Part shown: positions 7,128-14,696 of the stretch, piece by piece | How positions within the stretch are numbered: the stretch's first letter is position 1 | Layout: the number at the start of each line of letters is the position of its first letter | From: Actinomycetota bacterium | Lineage (GTDB): Bacteria; Actinomycetota; Aquicultoria; Aquicultorales; Aquicultoraceae | Direction: 5' to 3' | Assembly: GCA_014859275.1 (NCBI GenBank) | Contig: JACUUO010000015.1 | Location: forward strand, 1 to 34,175 | DNA: 34,175 bases | Position numbers and translations under genes: made by a program | Notes under the pieces: model-generated | Database searches by the model: none | What the model was told of the DNA's origin: nothing | What the model saw: only the letters and a program-made list of their open reading frames with translations

Positions 7128-8030
7128 CTACCTAACAATGTTCGTATAGAAGGCATATGGATTGGCAACGGCATTCGGATTAGGATCAGGTCTGTCATAC
7201 TTTGCGGGCGCCCAACAATACGGGTAGATAGTTGATGACAGACCGCCTCTCTTTATCCGTGCAAGCCAGTTTATCTTTGTACCTACCCGGTATTTGCCCG
7301 TGAAATCGTACGTGTAGGTGCTTGAGCCCTCTCTTTTCATTGCGCCGCCGCTCGTCCATGCAGAAGTCCCATCCTTTCTGTGGAATATGACTACTTCTGC
7401 AGGCGCATAATTTCCACATGAATCTTTAAAGTAAGCGGTTAACCCAGCCTTATTGCTGATCCATGTGGCCATGGCAAAGCTATCGACGTCTTTTCCACCG
7501 TTCCACGAGCTTGTCCACCGGTAATTAACTTCATTCCTATACCACTTTGAGCTTAAATTAGCGTTTACCCCACCAAAATGAAGATGTGGCGCGAGGGCAC
7601 CACCTTCATCACCCGATTTGCCAATTATAGATCCTTTGCCATAGTAACCGCTAGCCCCTTTAGAAGATAGATGGTAGTAATGACAGTAATAGGCTGCATC
7701 ATTCTTAATGCCATCGCAATTTGCATCCACCTGCAAACTCACGCTATACGTGCCAATAGAGGTTAACCAACCGCGCCATACCGCTCTAACATTAGAGCCC
7801 TTAGCAGCCCTCACGTCTACGCCGCGGTGAGGGTTTGTGCCGATAGACCTAGGCTGGTTCCATTTGCTTGTTACCAGAGCAAAGGTATCCAATGGGCAGC
7901 CCCATTGCATTATGGTGGGCGGGACATTGCCGAATATAGCGTTATAGGTGTAAGCAAATGATTTGGCAGGCAATGCAAAAAGTATTGCGAACGCCATGAG
8001 TAATGAAAGGGTCTTCTTGGGGGCAATCAC
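7128..8030 (-). CDS. Secreted M23-family peptidase
   Basis: A 300-residue exported protein with a signal peptide (about 1-26, ending PAKSFA). The LytM/M23 zinc site is present: H68 and D72 in NPHRGVD, HYYHL at 117-121 and HLHFG at 149-153. M23 enzymes cut peptide cross-links of peptidoglycan or other glycine-rich substrates outside the cell. An insert, VDANCDGIKNDAAYYC, lies between the motifs and has a paired-cysteine look. The C-terminal 120 residues are a separate beta-rich part of unknown family. The ATG overlaps the preceding gene's stop by 4 bp, so the two are translationally coupled. Confidence 0.87.
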   Translation of the reverse strand: MIAPKKTLSLLMAFAILFALPAKSFAYTYNAIFGNVPPTIMQWGCPLDTFALVTSKWNQPRSIGTNPHRGVDVRAAKGSNVRAVWRGWLTSIGTYSVSLQVDANCDGIKNDAAYYCHYYHLSSKGASGYYGKGSIIGKSGDEGGALAPHLHFGGVNANLSSKWYRNEVNYRWTSSWNGGKDVDSFAMATWISNKAGLTAYFKDSCGNYAPAEVVIFHRKDGTSAWTSGGAMKREGSSTYTYDFTGKYRVGTKINWLARIKRGGLSSTIYPYCWAPAKYDRPDPNPNAVANPYAFYTNIVR

Positions 8031-9313
8031 TTTGTATCATCCCCCTTCAGGCTATAGATCCAGGTAGATACTTCTCCCACACCGTTTATTACCTCTTCTG
8101 TATGAATGAGCAGCCTTTCATTATCGAGCCACTTGACGTCACCTAAAACATGCCCTCTTGAAGGGGGATCTGTTAGAACAAGTTCCTTTTTGCTGTTTAA
8201 GTCAACCACCGATATGTTTTCGGTGCCTCTGTCGTCTACCATGTACGCAAAAACCACCTTTGAGCCATCTGGGCTAAAACCTACTGAGTCATAGGTCAAA
8301 TGTGAGCAATCTATCTTGTGCAGCTTGATCAGACTTTTATCTGCACCAATCTTAGCAACAAAGATATCTTTGCCTGCTTCATAATCAGGCGTATGGGCTA
8401 TCATGCCATTGGGATGTTGAGCTAGCACTCCAGAAAGTGATGGCATATCCATTTCGGAATAGTTGCCGCTGATATCTGCAATAAAGGCATAGTCTAAGTT
8501 CCCAGTGAACTTGCTGTAGAGGATGTGATCATTATCAATCCATCCTCTAACCCTGTAGTGCTCCCCATTTTCATTGTTTTTTAGGGGATGCTCATCGCCT
8601 GTAGATAGATCAAGAAGCCATATTGAGGTCCCTTTTTCTAGGCAGTCCCTGTTTGTTACGTAGACTATTTTGGAGCCATCTGGACTAAATAAAGGGTTAT
8701 CGTTCCAGAAGAGCGACCAGCTCTCTTCCTTGCCTGTGGCTATACCATATCCCCTCAGTTCATCAATAGTTTTGCCACCATAACTGTCTGCGGTTATCTT
8801 TGTAGTTCTCTCTTTCTCTGGATCGACTAACCAGAGTCCCTTGCCGGTGGGGATTATGTACTTGCTATAATCACTTGATGGGGTGAGTTCAAAGCATGAG
8901 AATTCGGGCTCTATTGCTAGAAGCGCCTTGCCACCTGCTATAAACTTATTAACCTTGCCCACCCTTTGCCCTTCTTCATCTTCAAAGGCAACATCAAATG
9001 AGCTAGTTTTAACATCGGCAAGGCTGTTTTGTGGCAGAATTGTCTTGATTTTTAAGGGAGGCACTACATCGGGTCTTGAGTTTTTCCATCTCTTTTCAAT
9101 ACCCGGGTTTTTTGCTCTTGCCTCTACAATTCTTCTCTTATCTTTATCCTGTAATGCATTAAAAACAACCGGTAAGTCACCTACACGAGCTATCAACTTG
9201 TAGTCTTCAGAGCCTAAAAGTGTCCATTGGCTTCTTGATGCCATAATTGATGTTACAGCAAATAATAAAACCAATGCTAAAGCGATTGAAAATAGAATTA
9301 GCTTTCGTTTCAT
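8027..9313 (-). CDS. Membrane-anchored TolB/PD40-like beta-propeller protein
   Basis: A 428-residue protein with an N-terminal hydrophobic anchor or signal (KLILFSIALALVLLFAVTSI), then a predicted beta-propeller. Repeats of the PD40 type are visible: NPLFSPDGSKIVYVTNRD and VGFSPDGSKVVFAYMVDD, with related blades such as STGDEHPL and NGMIAHTPD. Such domains act as extracytoplasmic binding scaffolds. The ATG has GGAGGGATAAGGCAG before it. It is the first gene of the exported-protein unit, coupled to the M23 gene by a 4-bp overlap. I cannot tell what it binds. Confidence 0.75.
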   Translation of the reverse strand: MKRKLILFSIALALVLLFAVTSIMASRSQWTLLGSEDYKLIARVGDLPVVFNALQDKDKRRIVEARAKNPGIEKRWKNSRPDVVPPLKIKTILPQNSLADVKTSSFDVAFEDEEGQRVGKVNKFIAGGKALLAIEPEFSCFELTPSSDYSKYIIPTGKGLWLVDPEKERTTKITADSYGGKTIDELRGYGIATGKEESWSLFWNDNPLFSPDGSKIVYVTNRDCLEKGTSIWLLDLSTGDEHPLKNNENGEHYRVRGWIDNDHILYSKFTGNLDYAFIADISGNYSEMDMPSLSGVLAQHPNGMIAHTPDYEAGKDIFVAKIGADKSLIKLHKIDCSHLTYDSVGFSPDGSKVVFAYMVDDRGTENISVVDLNSKKELVLTDPPSRGHVLGDVKWLDNERLLIHTEEVINGVGEVSTWIYSLKGDDTK

Positions 9314-9591
9314 CTGCCTTATCCCTCCTTTAAGAAGTCTTTGGAGGCAGGTCCGATTCGCTGGATTAACACCCCCTCTTTCTTTCTAAATGCCTGCCCT
9401 CCGATCTCTTAGCAAGAAGCCTATACAAAAAGATGCTGGCTGTCTGCCGCCCGAAAGACTCAATTTTGAAAATTCTTTGTCACCCAAAAGACCTAATCTA
9501 CTAAAAATGGTTTGCCTGAGGTACAAGAGCAAGGATTGTCAAGCTACTTGGCAGCTTGAATTTGAGAGTTTTTGTCACAGAAAAACTCGGT
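9314..9591 (-). promoter_or_regulatory. Leader region of the exported-protein operon with pairing segments
   Basis: This 278-bp spacer lies between the LuxR-type gene and the propeller gene. Read on the minus strand it contains GGAGGGCAGG (near 9400) and CCTGCCTCC (near 9345), able to pair around a loop of about 45 nt just before the ribosome site. Inverted repeat GAGTTTTT/AAAAACTC at 9566-9588 lies right after the LuxR stop and may end that transcript, though it lacks a T-run. No riboswitch class was recognised. Confidence 0.35.
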
Positions 9592-10380
9592 TTAGCCGTT
9601 CCTTCTGTTTATCGAGTTGAGTTTACTGCTGAAGTAAAGGATGGCCTCTTTTCTAGATGAAACGCCTAGTTTCTTGTATATACGATAGAGGTGATTTTTA
9701 ACGGTCTTTCCAGAAATATGGAGCTCTTCGGCAATTTGCGGGCTGGTTTTTCCCTTGCTTAAGCAGGCGAGTATCTCGAGCTCACGACAAGAGAGAGGAG
9801 TGGGGTTTACGGTAGCTGCTAATAGCCCTTTGGTCTCATGAAGAAGCTCTTCTGCTTGAGCCAAGTCCCTTTGCACTTCCTCAACCTTACTGATGATATA
9901 CGCTGGGTATCCGAAGAAAATTGCAGTTAGAAAGAAGGCAAAGTAGTTTGAGATGAGCGTGTCTAAATTTTTATCCGCGACGATCCCCGATACGGTGTGC
10001 CCGTTTACGACAAGGCCGATTGTATAGAGAACACTAAAGTGCCCGGCAGCCAATACCCCGCCCGACACATGAAAAAAGAATGCTGTGATAAGAAGAGAGG
10101 TGAATGCATATAAAAAGTAGGGGCTCTGCCAGGTACCGCCGGTAAGCCAGATTGAGATCCCTGATATTATAAGATCTATCTGTAATATCAGGGGGCATCT
10201 CTTAATTATCCTCGTAACGCCATGCCAGAATAGGGTAAGTAGCAGGCAGTAAAAATTAAGGATAATAAATAGAAGGGCTGATCCAGCGCTCATTCCAAGC
10301 ATATAAAGAAGCGCTACGTGAATTAATGTAACCCAGCGTATCGCTAGTAAATGAAGAAGATCTGCTCCTGCACTACTCAA
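9592..10380 (-). CDS. Membrane-anchored LuxR-type transcription regulator B
   Basis: A 262-residue protein with about six hydrophobic segments in the first 170 residues, a short coiled linker (SKVEEVQRDLAQAEELL) and a C-terminal LuxR-type helix-turn-helix: LSCRELEILACLSKGKTSPQIAEEL followed by SGKTVKNHLYRIYKKLGVSSR (motif described in pieces). The open frame extends to 10512, but that part lies inside the upstream gene; TTG 10380 has GGAGG six bases before it and overlaps the upstream stop by 8 bp, so coupling is likely. Size then matches its paralogue (263 residues). The membrane part replaces a receiver domain, so it probably senses a membrane or envelope signal directly. The target is unknown; the exported-protein genes downstream are candidates. 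Confidence 0.82.
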   Translation of the reverse strand: MSSAGADLLHLLAIRWVTLIHVALLYMLGMSAGSALLFIILNFYCLLLTLFWHGVTRIIKRCPLILQIDLIISGISIWLTGGTWQSPYFLYAFTSLLITAFFFHVSGGVLAAGHFSVLYTIGLVVNGHTVSGIVADKNLDTLISNYFAFFLTAIFFGYPAYIISKVEEVQRDLAQAEELLHETKGLLAATVNPTPLSCRELEILACLSKGKTSPQIAEELHISGKTVKNHLYRIYKKLGVSSRKEAILYFSSKLNSINRRNG

Positions 10381-11164
10381 GACCGCCCTCCAGTCTTGTA
10401 GCTTGCGAAACGACCTCTTCCCTTGATGATGTATTGAGCTTTCTATGCGCTCGGCTGAGATATGTCTTAACCGTATTTTTAGAGATCCCGAGTTCTTGTG
10501 CAGTCTGTTCAACCGTTCTCCCTTCTAACGAAAGGATGAGCACCTGTATTTCGCGTTCAGATAGTTTATTTGCCTTTAAATGCGGCTCAAGGCATCTTTT
10601 TACTTCCTCAAGCTCAAAATCGATAATTGCCCTTCTTCTCTCTGCTGAGTCAAGCTCATTTAGTAGCTCTGCAAGGTAGGCAATAGCGATACCGGCGAGA
10701 AAGAAAAATAAGGAATAGGTTAAAATATGCTCACCGGCATTTACGATATCGGGCAATCTATAACCATTTGCATATATGGCAATAACAAAGAGCACGCTCT
10801 GGATGCCAGCTATAGAAAATGCACCGGTGTAGCTAAAAAGGAACGCCCCAAGAATAAGTGGGCTGAAACTGTGGAGATAATATAGGCTTTTAAATCCGCC
10901 TGATCCCAGAACAAGAATAAAACTCACCAGCATATCGATAAGCAAGAGGGAAGGGTATGCGCGAAGCCCTCTCATGATTGAAGATTTAAATATCAATATA
11001 GACACGTTATAAATAACCGCTAAAGCAAACGGCAAGATTGGGGTGGTTTTTGCCCCGATTAGAATAAGAATGGCTATGTGAATAAGCGTTAGCAAACGGA
11101 ACCATAAAAGAAACAGGGTGATGGCTTGCTCAGGCGATGTCCTTGATAAGGGGCTCATAATCAC
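10373..11164 (-). CDS. Membrane-anchored LuxR-type transcription regulator A
   Basis: A 263-residue paralogue of the next gene with the same plan: about six hydrophobic segments (first near 15-40, last near 145-167), a helical linker rich in Glu/Arg (ELLNELDSAERRRAIIDFELEEV is its core) and a LuxR-type helix-turn-helix near 200-255 (KLSEREIQVLILSLEGRT; ISKNTVKTYLSRAHRKL). The start is GTG 11164 or ATG 11158; the ribosome site is weak (AAGG). No phosphoacceptor receiver domain or kinase is present. The gene pair probably arose by duplication and is translated together. Two palindromes lie in its upstream region. Confidence 0.82.
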   Translation of the reverse strand: MIMSPLSRTSPEQAITLFLLWFRLLTLIHIAILILIGAKTTPILPFALAVIYNVSILIFKSSIMRGLRAYPSLLLIDMLVSFILVLGSGGFKSLYYLHSFSPLILGAFLFSYTGAFSIAGIQSVLFVIAIYANGYRLPDIVNAGEHILTYSLFFFLAGIAIAYLAELLNELDSAERRRAIIDFELEEVKRCLEPHLKANKLSEREIQVLILSLEGRTVEQTAQELGISKNTVKTYLSRAHRKLNTSSREEVVSQATRLEGGLE

Positions 11165-11199
11165 CAGACCTTGAGGTGCAAATGGCCAATTACATAATT

Positions 11200-11231
11200 G
11201 TGTTTATAAACACTATGGTGATATTATCACG
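11200..11231. promoter_or_regulatory. Two palindromes upstream of the LuxR-type gene pair
   Basis: GTGTTTATAAACAC (11200-11213) is a perfect 14-bp palindrome and GTGATATTATCAC (11219-11231) has 6-bp arms around one base. Both lie 40-70 bp before the start of regulator A, where operators of LuxR-type proteins usually sit. Promoter hexamers could not be fixed with confidence. The rest of 11165-11340 shows no gene. Confidence 0.4.
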
Positions 11232-11345
11232 CGCTAGTGATTCCAACAAGCGCAGAGTTACCGAGCATTCTATTAAGTACCGTTAGGGACCCCTCTTTCT
11301 GTCGATTTCCCTAAAAATAATGAAACCTGTATATAAAGGAAGCGA

Positions 11346-11378
11346 TATATAAAAGCCCTGGTAATATTACCAGGGCTT
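11346..11378 (-). terminator. Terminator of tRNA-Ala
   Basis: A perfect 26-bp palindrome (arms AAGCCCTGGTAAT and ATTACCAGGGCTT, 11353-11378) begins 6 bp past the tRNA 3' end. On the minus strand it runs into TTTTATATAT. The folded stem would be about 11 bp with a tight loop. Confidence 0.8.
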
Positions 11379-11384
11379 CAGGGG

Positions 11385-11457
11385 TGGAGAATAGGGGATT
11401 CGAACCCCTGACCTCCTGCGTGCAAGGCAGGCGCTCTCCCAGCTGAGCTAATTCCCC
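11385..11457 (-). tRNA. tRNA-Ala (anticodon TGC)
   Basis: A complete cloverleaf of 73 nt: acceptor GGGGAAT/ATTCTCC with the G3-U70 wobble that marks alanine tRNAs, D arm GCTC...GAGC, anticodon stem CCTGC/GCAGG with loop CTTGCAC, T arm AGGGG-TTCGAAT-CCCCT and discriminator A. The 3' CCA is not encoded (ACC then C). It is transcribed alone, followed by its own terminator, and not placed between 16S and 23S genes. Confidence 0.97.
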
Positions 11458-11489
11458 GTATTCAGTTCTTATTCCTGATGAGGGCGGGC

Positions 11490-11518
11490 AAAATATAAGG
11501 ACACCACTGGATGTCCTT
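11490..11518 (-). terminator. Terminator after the 64-residue ORF
   Basis: On the minus strand AAGGACATC pairs with GGTGTCCTT (9 pairs, one G-U, 4-nt loop) and is followed by ATATTTT. It starts 7 bp after the stop codon at 11526, so it ends the transcript coming from the phosphatase gene. Confidence 0.7.
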
Positions 11519-11525
11519 GAATATT

Positions 11526-11720
11526 CTATAGCATATTTGACCGAACATCAACTACCCGCGATTTTGAATCAACACCCAGCATCGTAATAGTCGAGAAAGA
11601 TTGCGATATTTTTACGAGGACAAGTGGACCGCTCTGCGTTTTTTTGCGACGGAGAAGGTAACGCCCCATCCAGCCTCCAACCGGTGGGTCCATAGGGCTT
11701 AGTTTTCTAACGTTTATCAT
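11526..11720 (-). CDS. Small hypothetical protein, 64 residues
   Basis: The ORF begins MINVRKLSPMDPPVGGWMGR and ends VVDVRSNML. It is basic in the middle (YLLRRKKTQ) and has no membrane segment. No family is recognised. It is placed 127 bp after the tyrosine phosphatase gene on the same strand and is followed within 10 bp by a terminator hairpin, which favours a real gene. Against it, the ribosome site (GGGGTGA) runs directly into the ATG without a spacer. It may be only the 3' end of the phosphatase mRNA. Confidence 0.38.
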   Translation of the reverse strand: MINVRKLSPMDPPVGGWMGRYLLRRKKTQSGPLVLVKISQSFSTITMLGVDSKSRVVDVRSNML

Positions 11721-11847
11721 TCACCCCTGGTACTTGCCGCCACTTACTTCGCTGCGGTAGTGCTGGATACCCAGGTCAAGCTTAAAGTGATGGCGGGATA
11801 TGTGCTCAAAAGTCCTGTTTATTGTATGCCTGTTGCCTGGAGATTGC

Positions 11848-12582
11848 TTAGATGCTAGAGCGTTTTTCGATAGTAAAAATATTGCCTGGGTTATCATATA
11901 CAAGGCGTTGCGCTGCCTGGCGTCCCACGATTTTAGCTGCCACCTTAAGAGCGCCTGTGAAATCGGGTGCGCGGTTATGCGGTGCATGGGCATCTGTTGC
12001 CATTATGTCGACCCAGCCCCGTTTTAGTAGCTTAATGGCTGTCTCTAAGCTGGCCCTGCCTAGCTCTCCTGTTACGCTGTTTGAGTTTACCTGCGCCATA
12101 CAACCCATATCGATAAACCTCCCCAGTCGCTCGGGATTTCGTTGAATATCATAGATGCGCTCCGGATGGGCAAGGATGGGTATCCATCCATCGACCCTTA
12201 GGCGAAATATGATTTCTTCAGCATAAAAAGGGGTGCCTTCAAATGGGAACTCAAGCAGTACATAGCTACTTTCAGCAAGAGGCAGAACCTCCCCCGCTTT
12301 TAATTTTTCCGGCAGGTCAAGGGAGATCCTTAATTCGTTGCCAGGGTAGATTTTGATAATAGGCATATCGGTCTTCTTAAGAGCGGAACGGAGAAGCTCT
12401 AGCATCGCTAATATCTCATTTCTTGAAGGATGATTACATTCGTTATGGTGCGGGGATGCGATGATTTCTGTAATGGCATTCTTGCGCGCGACACGCGCCA
12501 TCTCTACCGCTTCCTGGAGGGTGGCGGGCCCATCATCAAGGCCTGGCAATATATGATTGTGAATATCTATATATCCTTCCAT
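11848..12582 (-). CDS. CpsB/YwqE-type protein-tyrosine phosphatase (PHP fold)
   Basis: A 244-residue PHP-domain metal-dependent phosphatase. Motifs are DIHNHILPGLDDGP (metal-binding DxHxH and catalytic region), SPHHN, PGNELRI, ILAHPERI and ATDAHAP, which together are specific for the CpsB/CapC/YwqE group. These enzymes remove phosphate from bacterial tyrosine kinases and so tune polysaccharide export. ATG 12582 is chosen because AAGGAGG lies 7 nt upstream; a TTG at 12588 is too close. The cognate kinase is encoded 0.3 kb upstream on the same strand, but tRNA-Ile and its terminator lie between, so the two are separate transcripts. Confidence 0.93.
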   Translation of the reverse strand: MEGYIDIHNHILPGLDDGPATLQEAVEMARVARKNAITEIIASPHHNECNHPSRNEILAMLELLRSALKKTDMPIIKIYPGNELRISLDLPEKLKAGEVLPLAESSYVLLEFPFEGTPFYAEEIIFRLRVDGWIPILAHPERIYDIQRNPERLGRFIDMGCMAQVNSNSVTGELGRASLETAIKLLKRGWVDIMATDAHAPHNRAPDFTGALKVAAKIVGRQAAQRLVYDNPGNIFTIEKRSSI

Positions 12583-12666
12583 TGGCAAGCCTCCTTCACA
12601 GCAGGCAAATAGAATTTAATATCTAGTCTTATTCCATATCTGCCCAGCTACCCTATCTTGCTCTGC

Positions 12667-12702
12667 AATAAACAAGGGCCGTCTTAACGGCCCTTGTTTA
12701 TT
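12667..12702 (-). terminator. Terminator of tRNA-Ile
   Basis: A 16-bp uninterrupted stem (core ACAAGGGCCGT / ACGGCCCTTGT) with a 4-nt loop, flanked by A/T-rich ends, immediately after the tRNA on the minus strand. The U-rich tract (TTGTTTATT) overlaps the end of the stem. It may work in both directions. Confidence 0.78.
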
Positions 12703-12705
12703 ACG

Positions 12706-12779
<74 letters not shown>

Positions 12780-12840
12780 AAGGTGCTCAATTATATTGTA
12801 TGTAAATAATGCCGGCCTTATTCTTAACGGCCAGCTAAAT

Positions 12841-12869
12841 ATTGTACACGGCCGGGGTGGAAATATCAA
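12841..12869 (-). promoter_or_regulatory. Promoter of tRNA-Ile
   Basis: On the minus strand TTGATA, exactly 17 bp, TACAAT. RNA would start near 12834, about 55 nt before the mature tRNA. A second TATAAT lies at 12790-12795, right before the tRNA, but without a good -35. Confidence 0.62.
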
Positions 12870-12894
12870 GGCGGCAGCGTCGTCCTGGGCTTTG

Positions 12895-14457
12895 TTAATA
12901 TCTGAATCTCAGGGAAGTAAGAGACTCGGCGAAAAAGACGCTGAAAATCTTTTTCGCGACACCAATGTCTACTATAGCATCCAACGCAAGTACTGTGCCG
13001 GCGATTAGCAATACTGTAAATAATGCCTTTGCCCACACCTTCTTTGATCTCCCGGCGGAGGCGCCCTCACCATACGTCTTATGGGAGTATTCATAATACC
13101 CATAGGTGTGGGTGCTTTTAGTCGCATTTAATGCGAAGCCAAGTATGCGGGCATTCACCTTATCAAGCGCAGCCTTTGCATTAATAAAAGCCTTCCTGTT
13201 TGTTTCACCATGACGTGCGAGCATTATTACGCCGTCAGTGTGGGCAACAAGGACCAGCACGTCCGTAACTGTAGAGATCGGTGGGCTATCAATTATTATA
13301 AAATCATACCTCTGTTTTACGTCTTCAAGGAATTGCTCCATTCTCACCGATTCTAGAAGGTCGACCGGGTTTGGAGGAGTTGGGCCACTTGTAACTATAT
13401 CAAGATCCTTGATGCCGGTCTCCTGTATTGCCTTATCGGTGCTCGAGGTTCCTATTAAGATGTTTGCAATGCCTGCCTCGTTGCTTATGCCAAAAATTTG
13501 ATGAAGTCTCGGTCTTCTTAGATCACAATCTACAAGCAAAACCTTGTGGCCTGCGCCCGCCATAACAGCGGCAATATTGGCGCTGAATAAGGTCTTTCCT
13601 TCGCCTGTGCCGGGACTTGCTACAATCATAGCCTTAACCGATGATTCAAAATTAATGTATTGAATATTAGTTCTCAGCGTTCGAAATGCTTCTGCGGCAA
13701 AGGATTGTGGTTCAGCCTGTACGATAAGCTGATCTTTGATCTTTTTTATGGTGGGTATGTAACCAAGCGAAACGAGCCCGCTAAGCTGCTCCGCTTCGCT
13801 GGCTTCCTTGATCGTCATATCCAAATAACTAAGTAAAAAGGCGAGGCCCGTGCTTGCTATCAAGCCAACGAACAGCGCCAGTGCCGCATTTAACAACGGT
13901 TTCGGTTTCACCGGACTAACAGGCTCTAAGGCTGGATCAACAACCGATATGCTGACAAGTGGCTGGGTGCTGTCGGGATTCCTATTATCTCTTTCAATTT
14001 CGTTGACAATCCTCTCAAAAACAGCGCCTATGGTATTGGCGATAAGCTGAGCCTGTGCTGGGTCCTCATCCTGGACGGTAACCTTTATAAGCTGCGTATC
14101 ACGAATTGGCTCCGCCTTCACTTTTTTTATCAATTCAATTGGCGGGATAGGGATACCAAGCTTTTCCACAACCTTCTCTGCTGTTGAGCGATTCTGAATC
14201 ATCTGGCTAAACGTCTTGGCTAAACGCTCGCTCATTAGTACGGCCTGGTACGCATCCCCCGCGGTCGAACTGCCCCCGCCGATCACAATCTGCTTATGTC
14301 TTACCAGCAGCTGAAGCGATGCTTCATATATAGGCTCCACATACGCCGTAACGATAAGGGCTGATATCAAGCATACAAGGGCACCAAATATTATTAGCCA
14401 TTTATATTTGTTTATTACCTTAAGAAAATCTTGCAGTTCGATGGTTTCTTCTGTCAT
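12895..14457 (-). CDS. Wzz domain fused to bacterial tyrosine kinase
   Basis: A 520-residue polysaccharide co-polymerase and tyrosine autokinase. Order: TM1 (20-39), extracytoplasmic Wzz-type domain (about 40-186) with a proline-rich stretch before TM2 (SPVKPKP), TM2 (188-210), then the BY-kinase: Walker A SPGTGEGKT (281-289), Walker A' LLVDCDLRRP (307-316) and Walker B FIIIDSPP (386-393). A tyrosine cluster follows (Y452, Y454, Y455, Y457, Y462), the usual autophosphorylation site. Unusually the chain continues with a further hydrophobic helix (about 474-495) and a 25-residue tail. In the family it regulates chain length and export of surface polysaccharide. AGGAAG lies 6 nt before the ATG. 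Confidence 0.93.
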   Translation of the reverse strand: MTEETIELQDFLKVINKYKWLIIFGALVCLISALIVTAYVEPIYEASLQLLVRHKQIVIGGGSSTAGDAYQAVLMSERLAKTFSQMIQNRSTAEKVVEKLGIPIPPIELIKKVKAEPIRDTQLIKVTVQDEDPAQAQLIANTIGAVFERIVNEIERDNRNPDSTQPLVSISVVDPALEPVSPVKPKPLLNAALALFVGLIASTGLAFLLSYLDMTIKEASEAEQLSGLVSLGYIPTIKKIKDQLIVQAEPQSFAAEAFRTLRTNIQYINFESSVKAMIVASPGTGEGKTLFSANIAAVMAGAGHKVLLVDCDLRRPRLHQIFGISNEAGIANILIGTSSTDKAIQETGIKDLDIVTSGPTPPNPVDLLESVRMEQFLEDVKQRYDFIIIDSPPISTVTDVLVLVAHTDGVIMLARHGETNRKAFINAKAALDKVNARILGFALNATKSTHTYGYYEYSHKTYGEGASAGRSKKVWAKALFTVLLIAGTVLALDAIVDIGVAKKIFSVFFAESLTSLRFRY

Positions 14458-14475
14458 TAATGGCTTCCTATCTTA

Positions 14476-14503
14476 TAATTATTGTTTGATAATTATTGTT
14501 TGG
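14476..14503. repeat. Tandem 14-bp repeat before the tyrosine kinase gene
   Basis: TAATTATTGTTTGA is followed directly by TAATTATTGTTTGG (13 of 14 identical), with a partial third copy ATAATT. It lies 8-35 bp upstream of the ribosome site of the kinase gene. The remaining 14504-14696 spacer shows no gene or clear terminator. Confidence 0.7.
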
Positions 14504-14696
14504 ATAATTTTTATCGCTCCCACTTACTATTCTATGTGGATATTGTATGGTGCCACCATCATTGGCCTTATGTCATGATAACCATAAACACCAACGACGC
14601 GATTCTCCTGCCTCTTTGGATTTTATTCTTTATCGAGCGATTAGGCAACTAGTTTTTAATAGCCGGGTATCGGCCCTTTCCCTACGCCGCTTCTGC

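Noticed and set aside
7907-7920. TTGCATTATGG near 7910 as a second Zur half-site
   Set aside because: It is a single half-site inside the M23 coding sequence without the inverted partner, so chance is more likely.
9314-9420. Cyclic di-AMP (ydaO) riboswitch before the exported-protein operon
   Set aside because: A GGGGTG...AATCC resemblance exists but the conserved core elements and order of the class are not present.
9592-11164. LuxR-type pair read as one gene broken by a frameshift
   Set aside because: Both halves have complete membrane and helix-turn-helix parts of equal length, and the second has its own ribosome site and start, so they are two genes.
11721-11993. 90-codon minus-strand ORF overlapping the phosphatase gene
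   Set aside because: Over half lies inside the confident phosphatase gene in another frame and it lacks a ribosome site.
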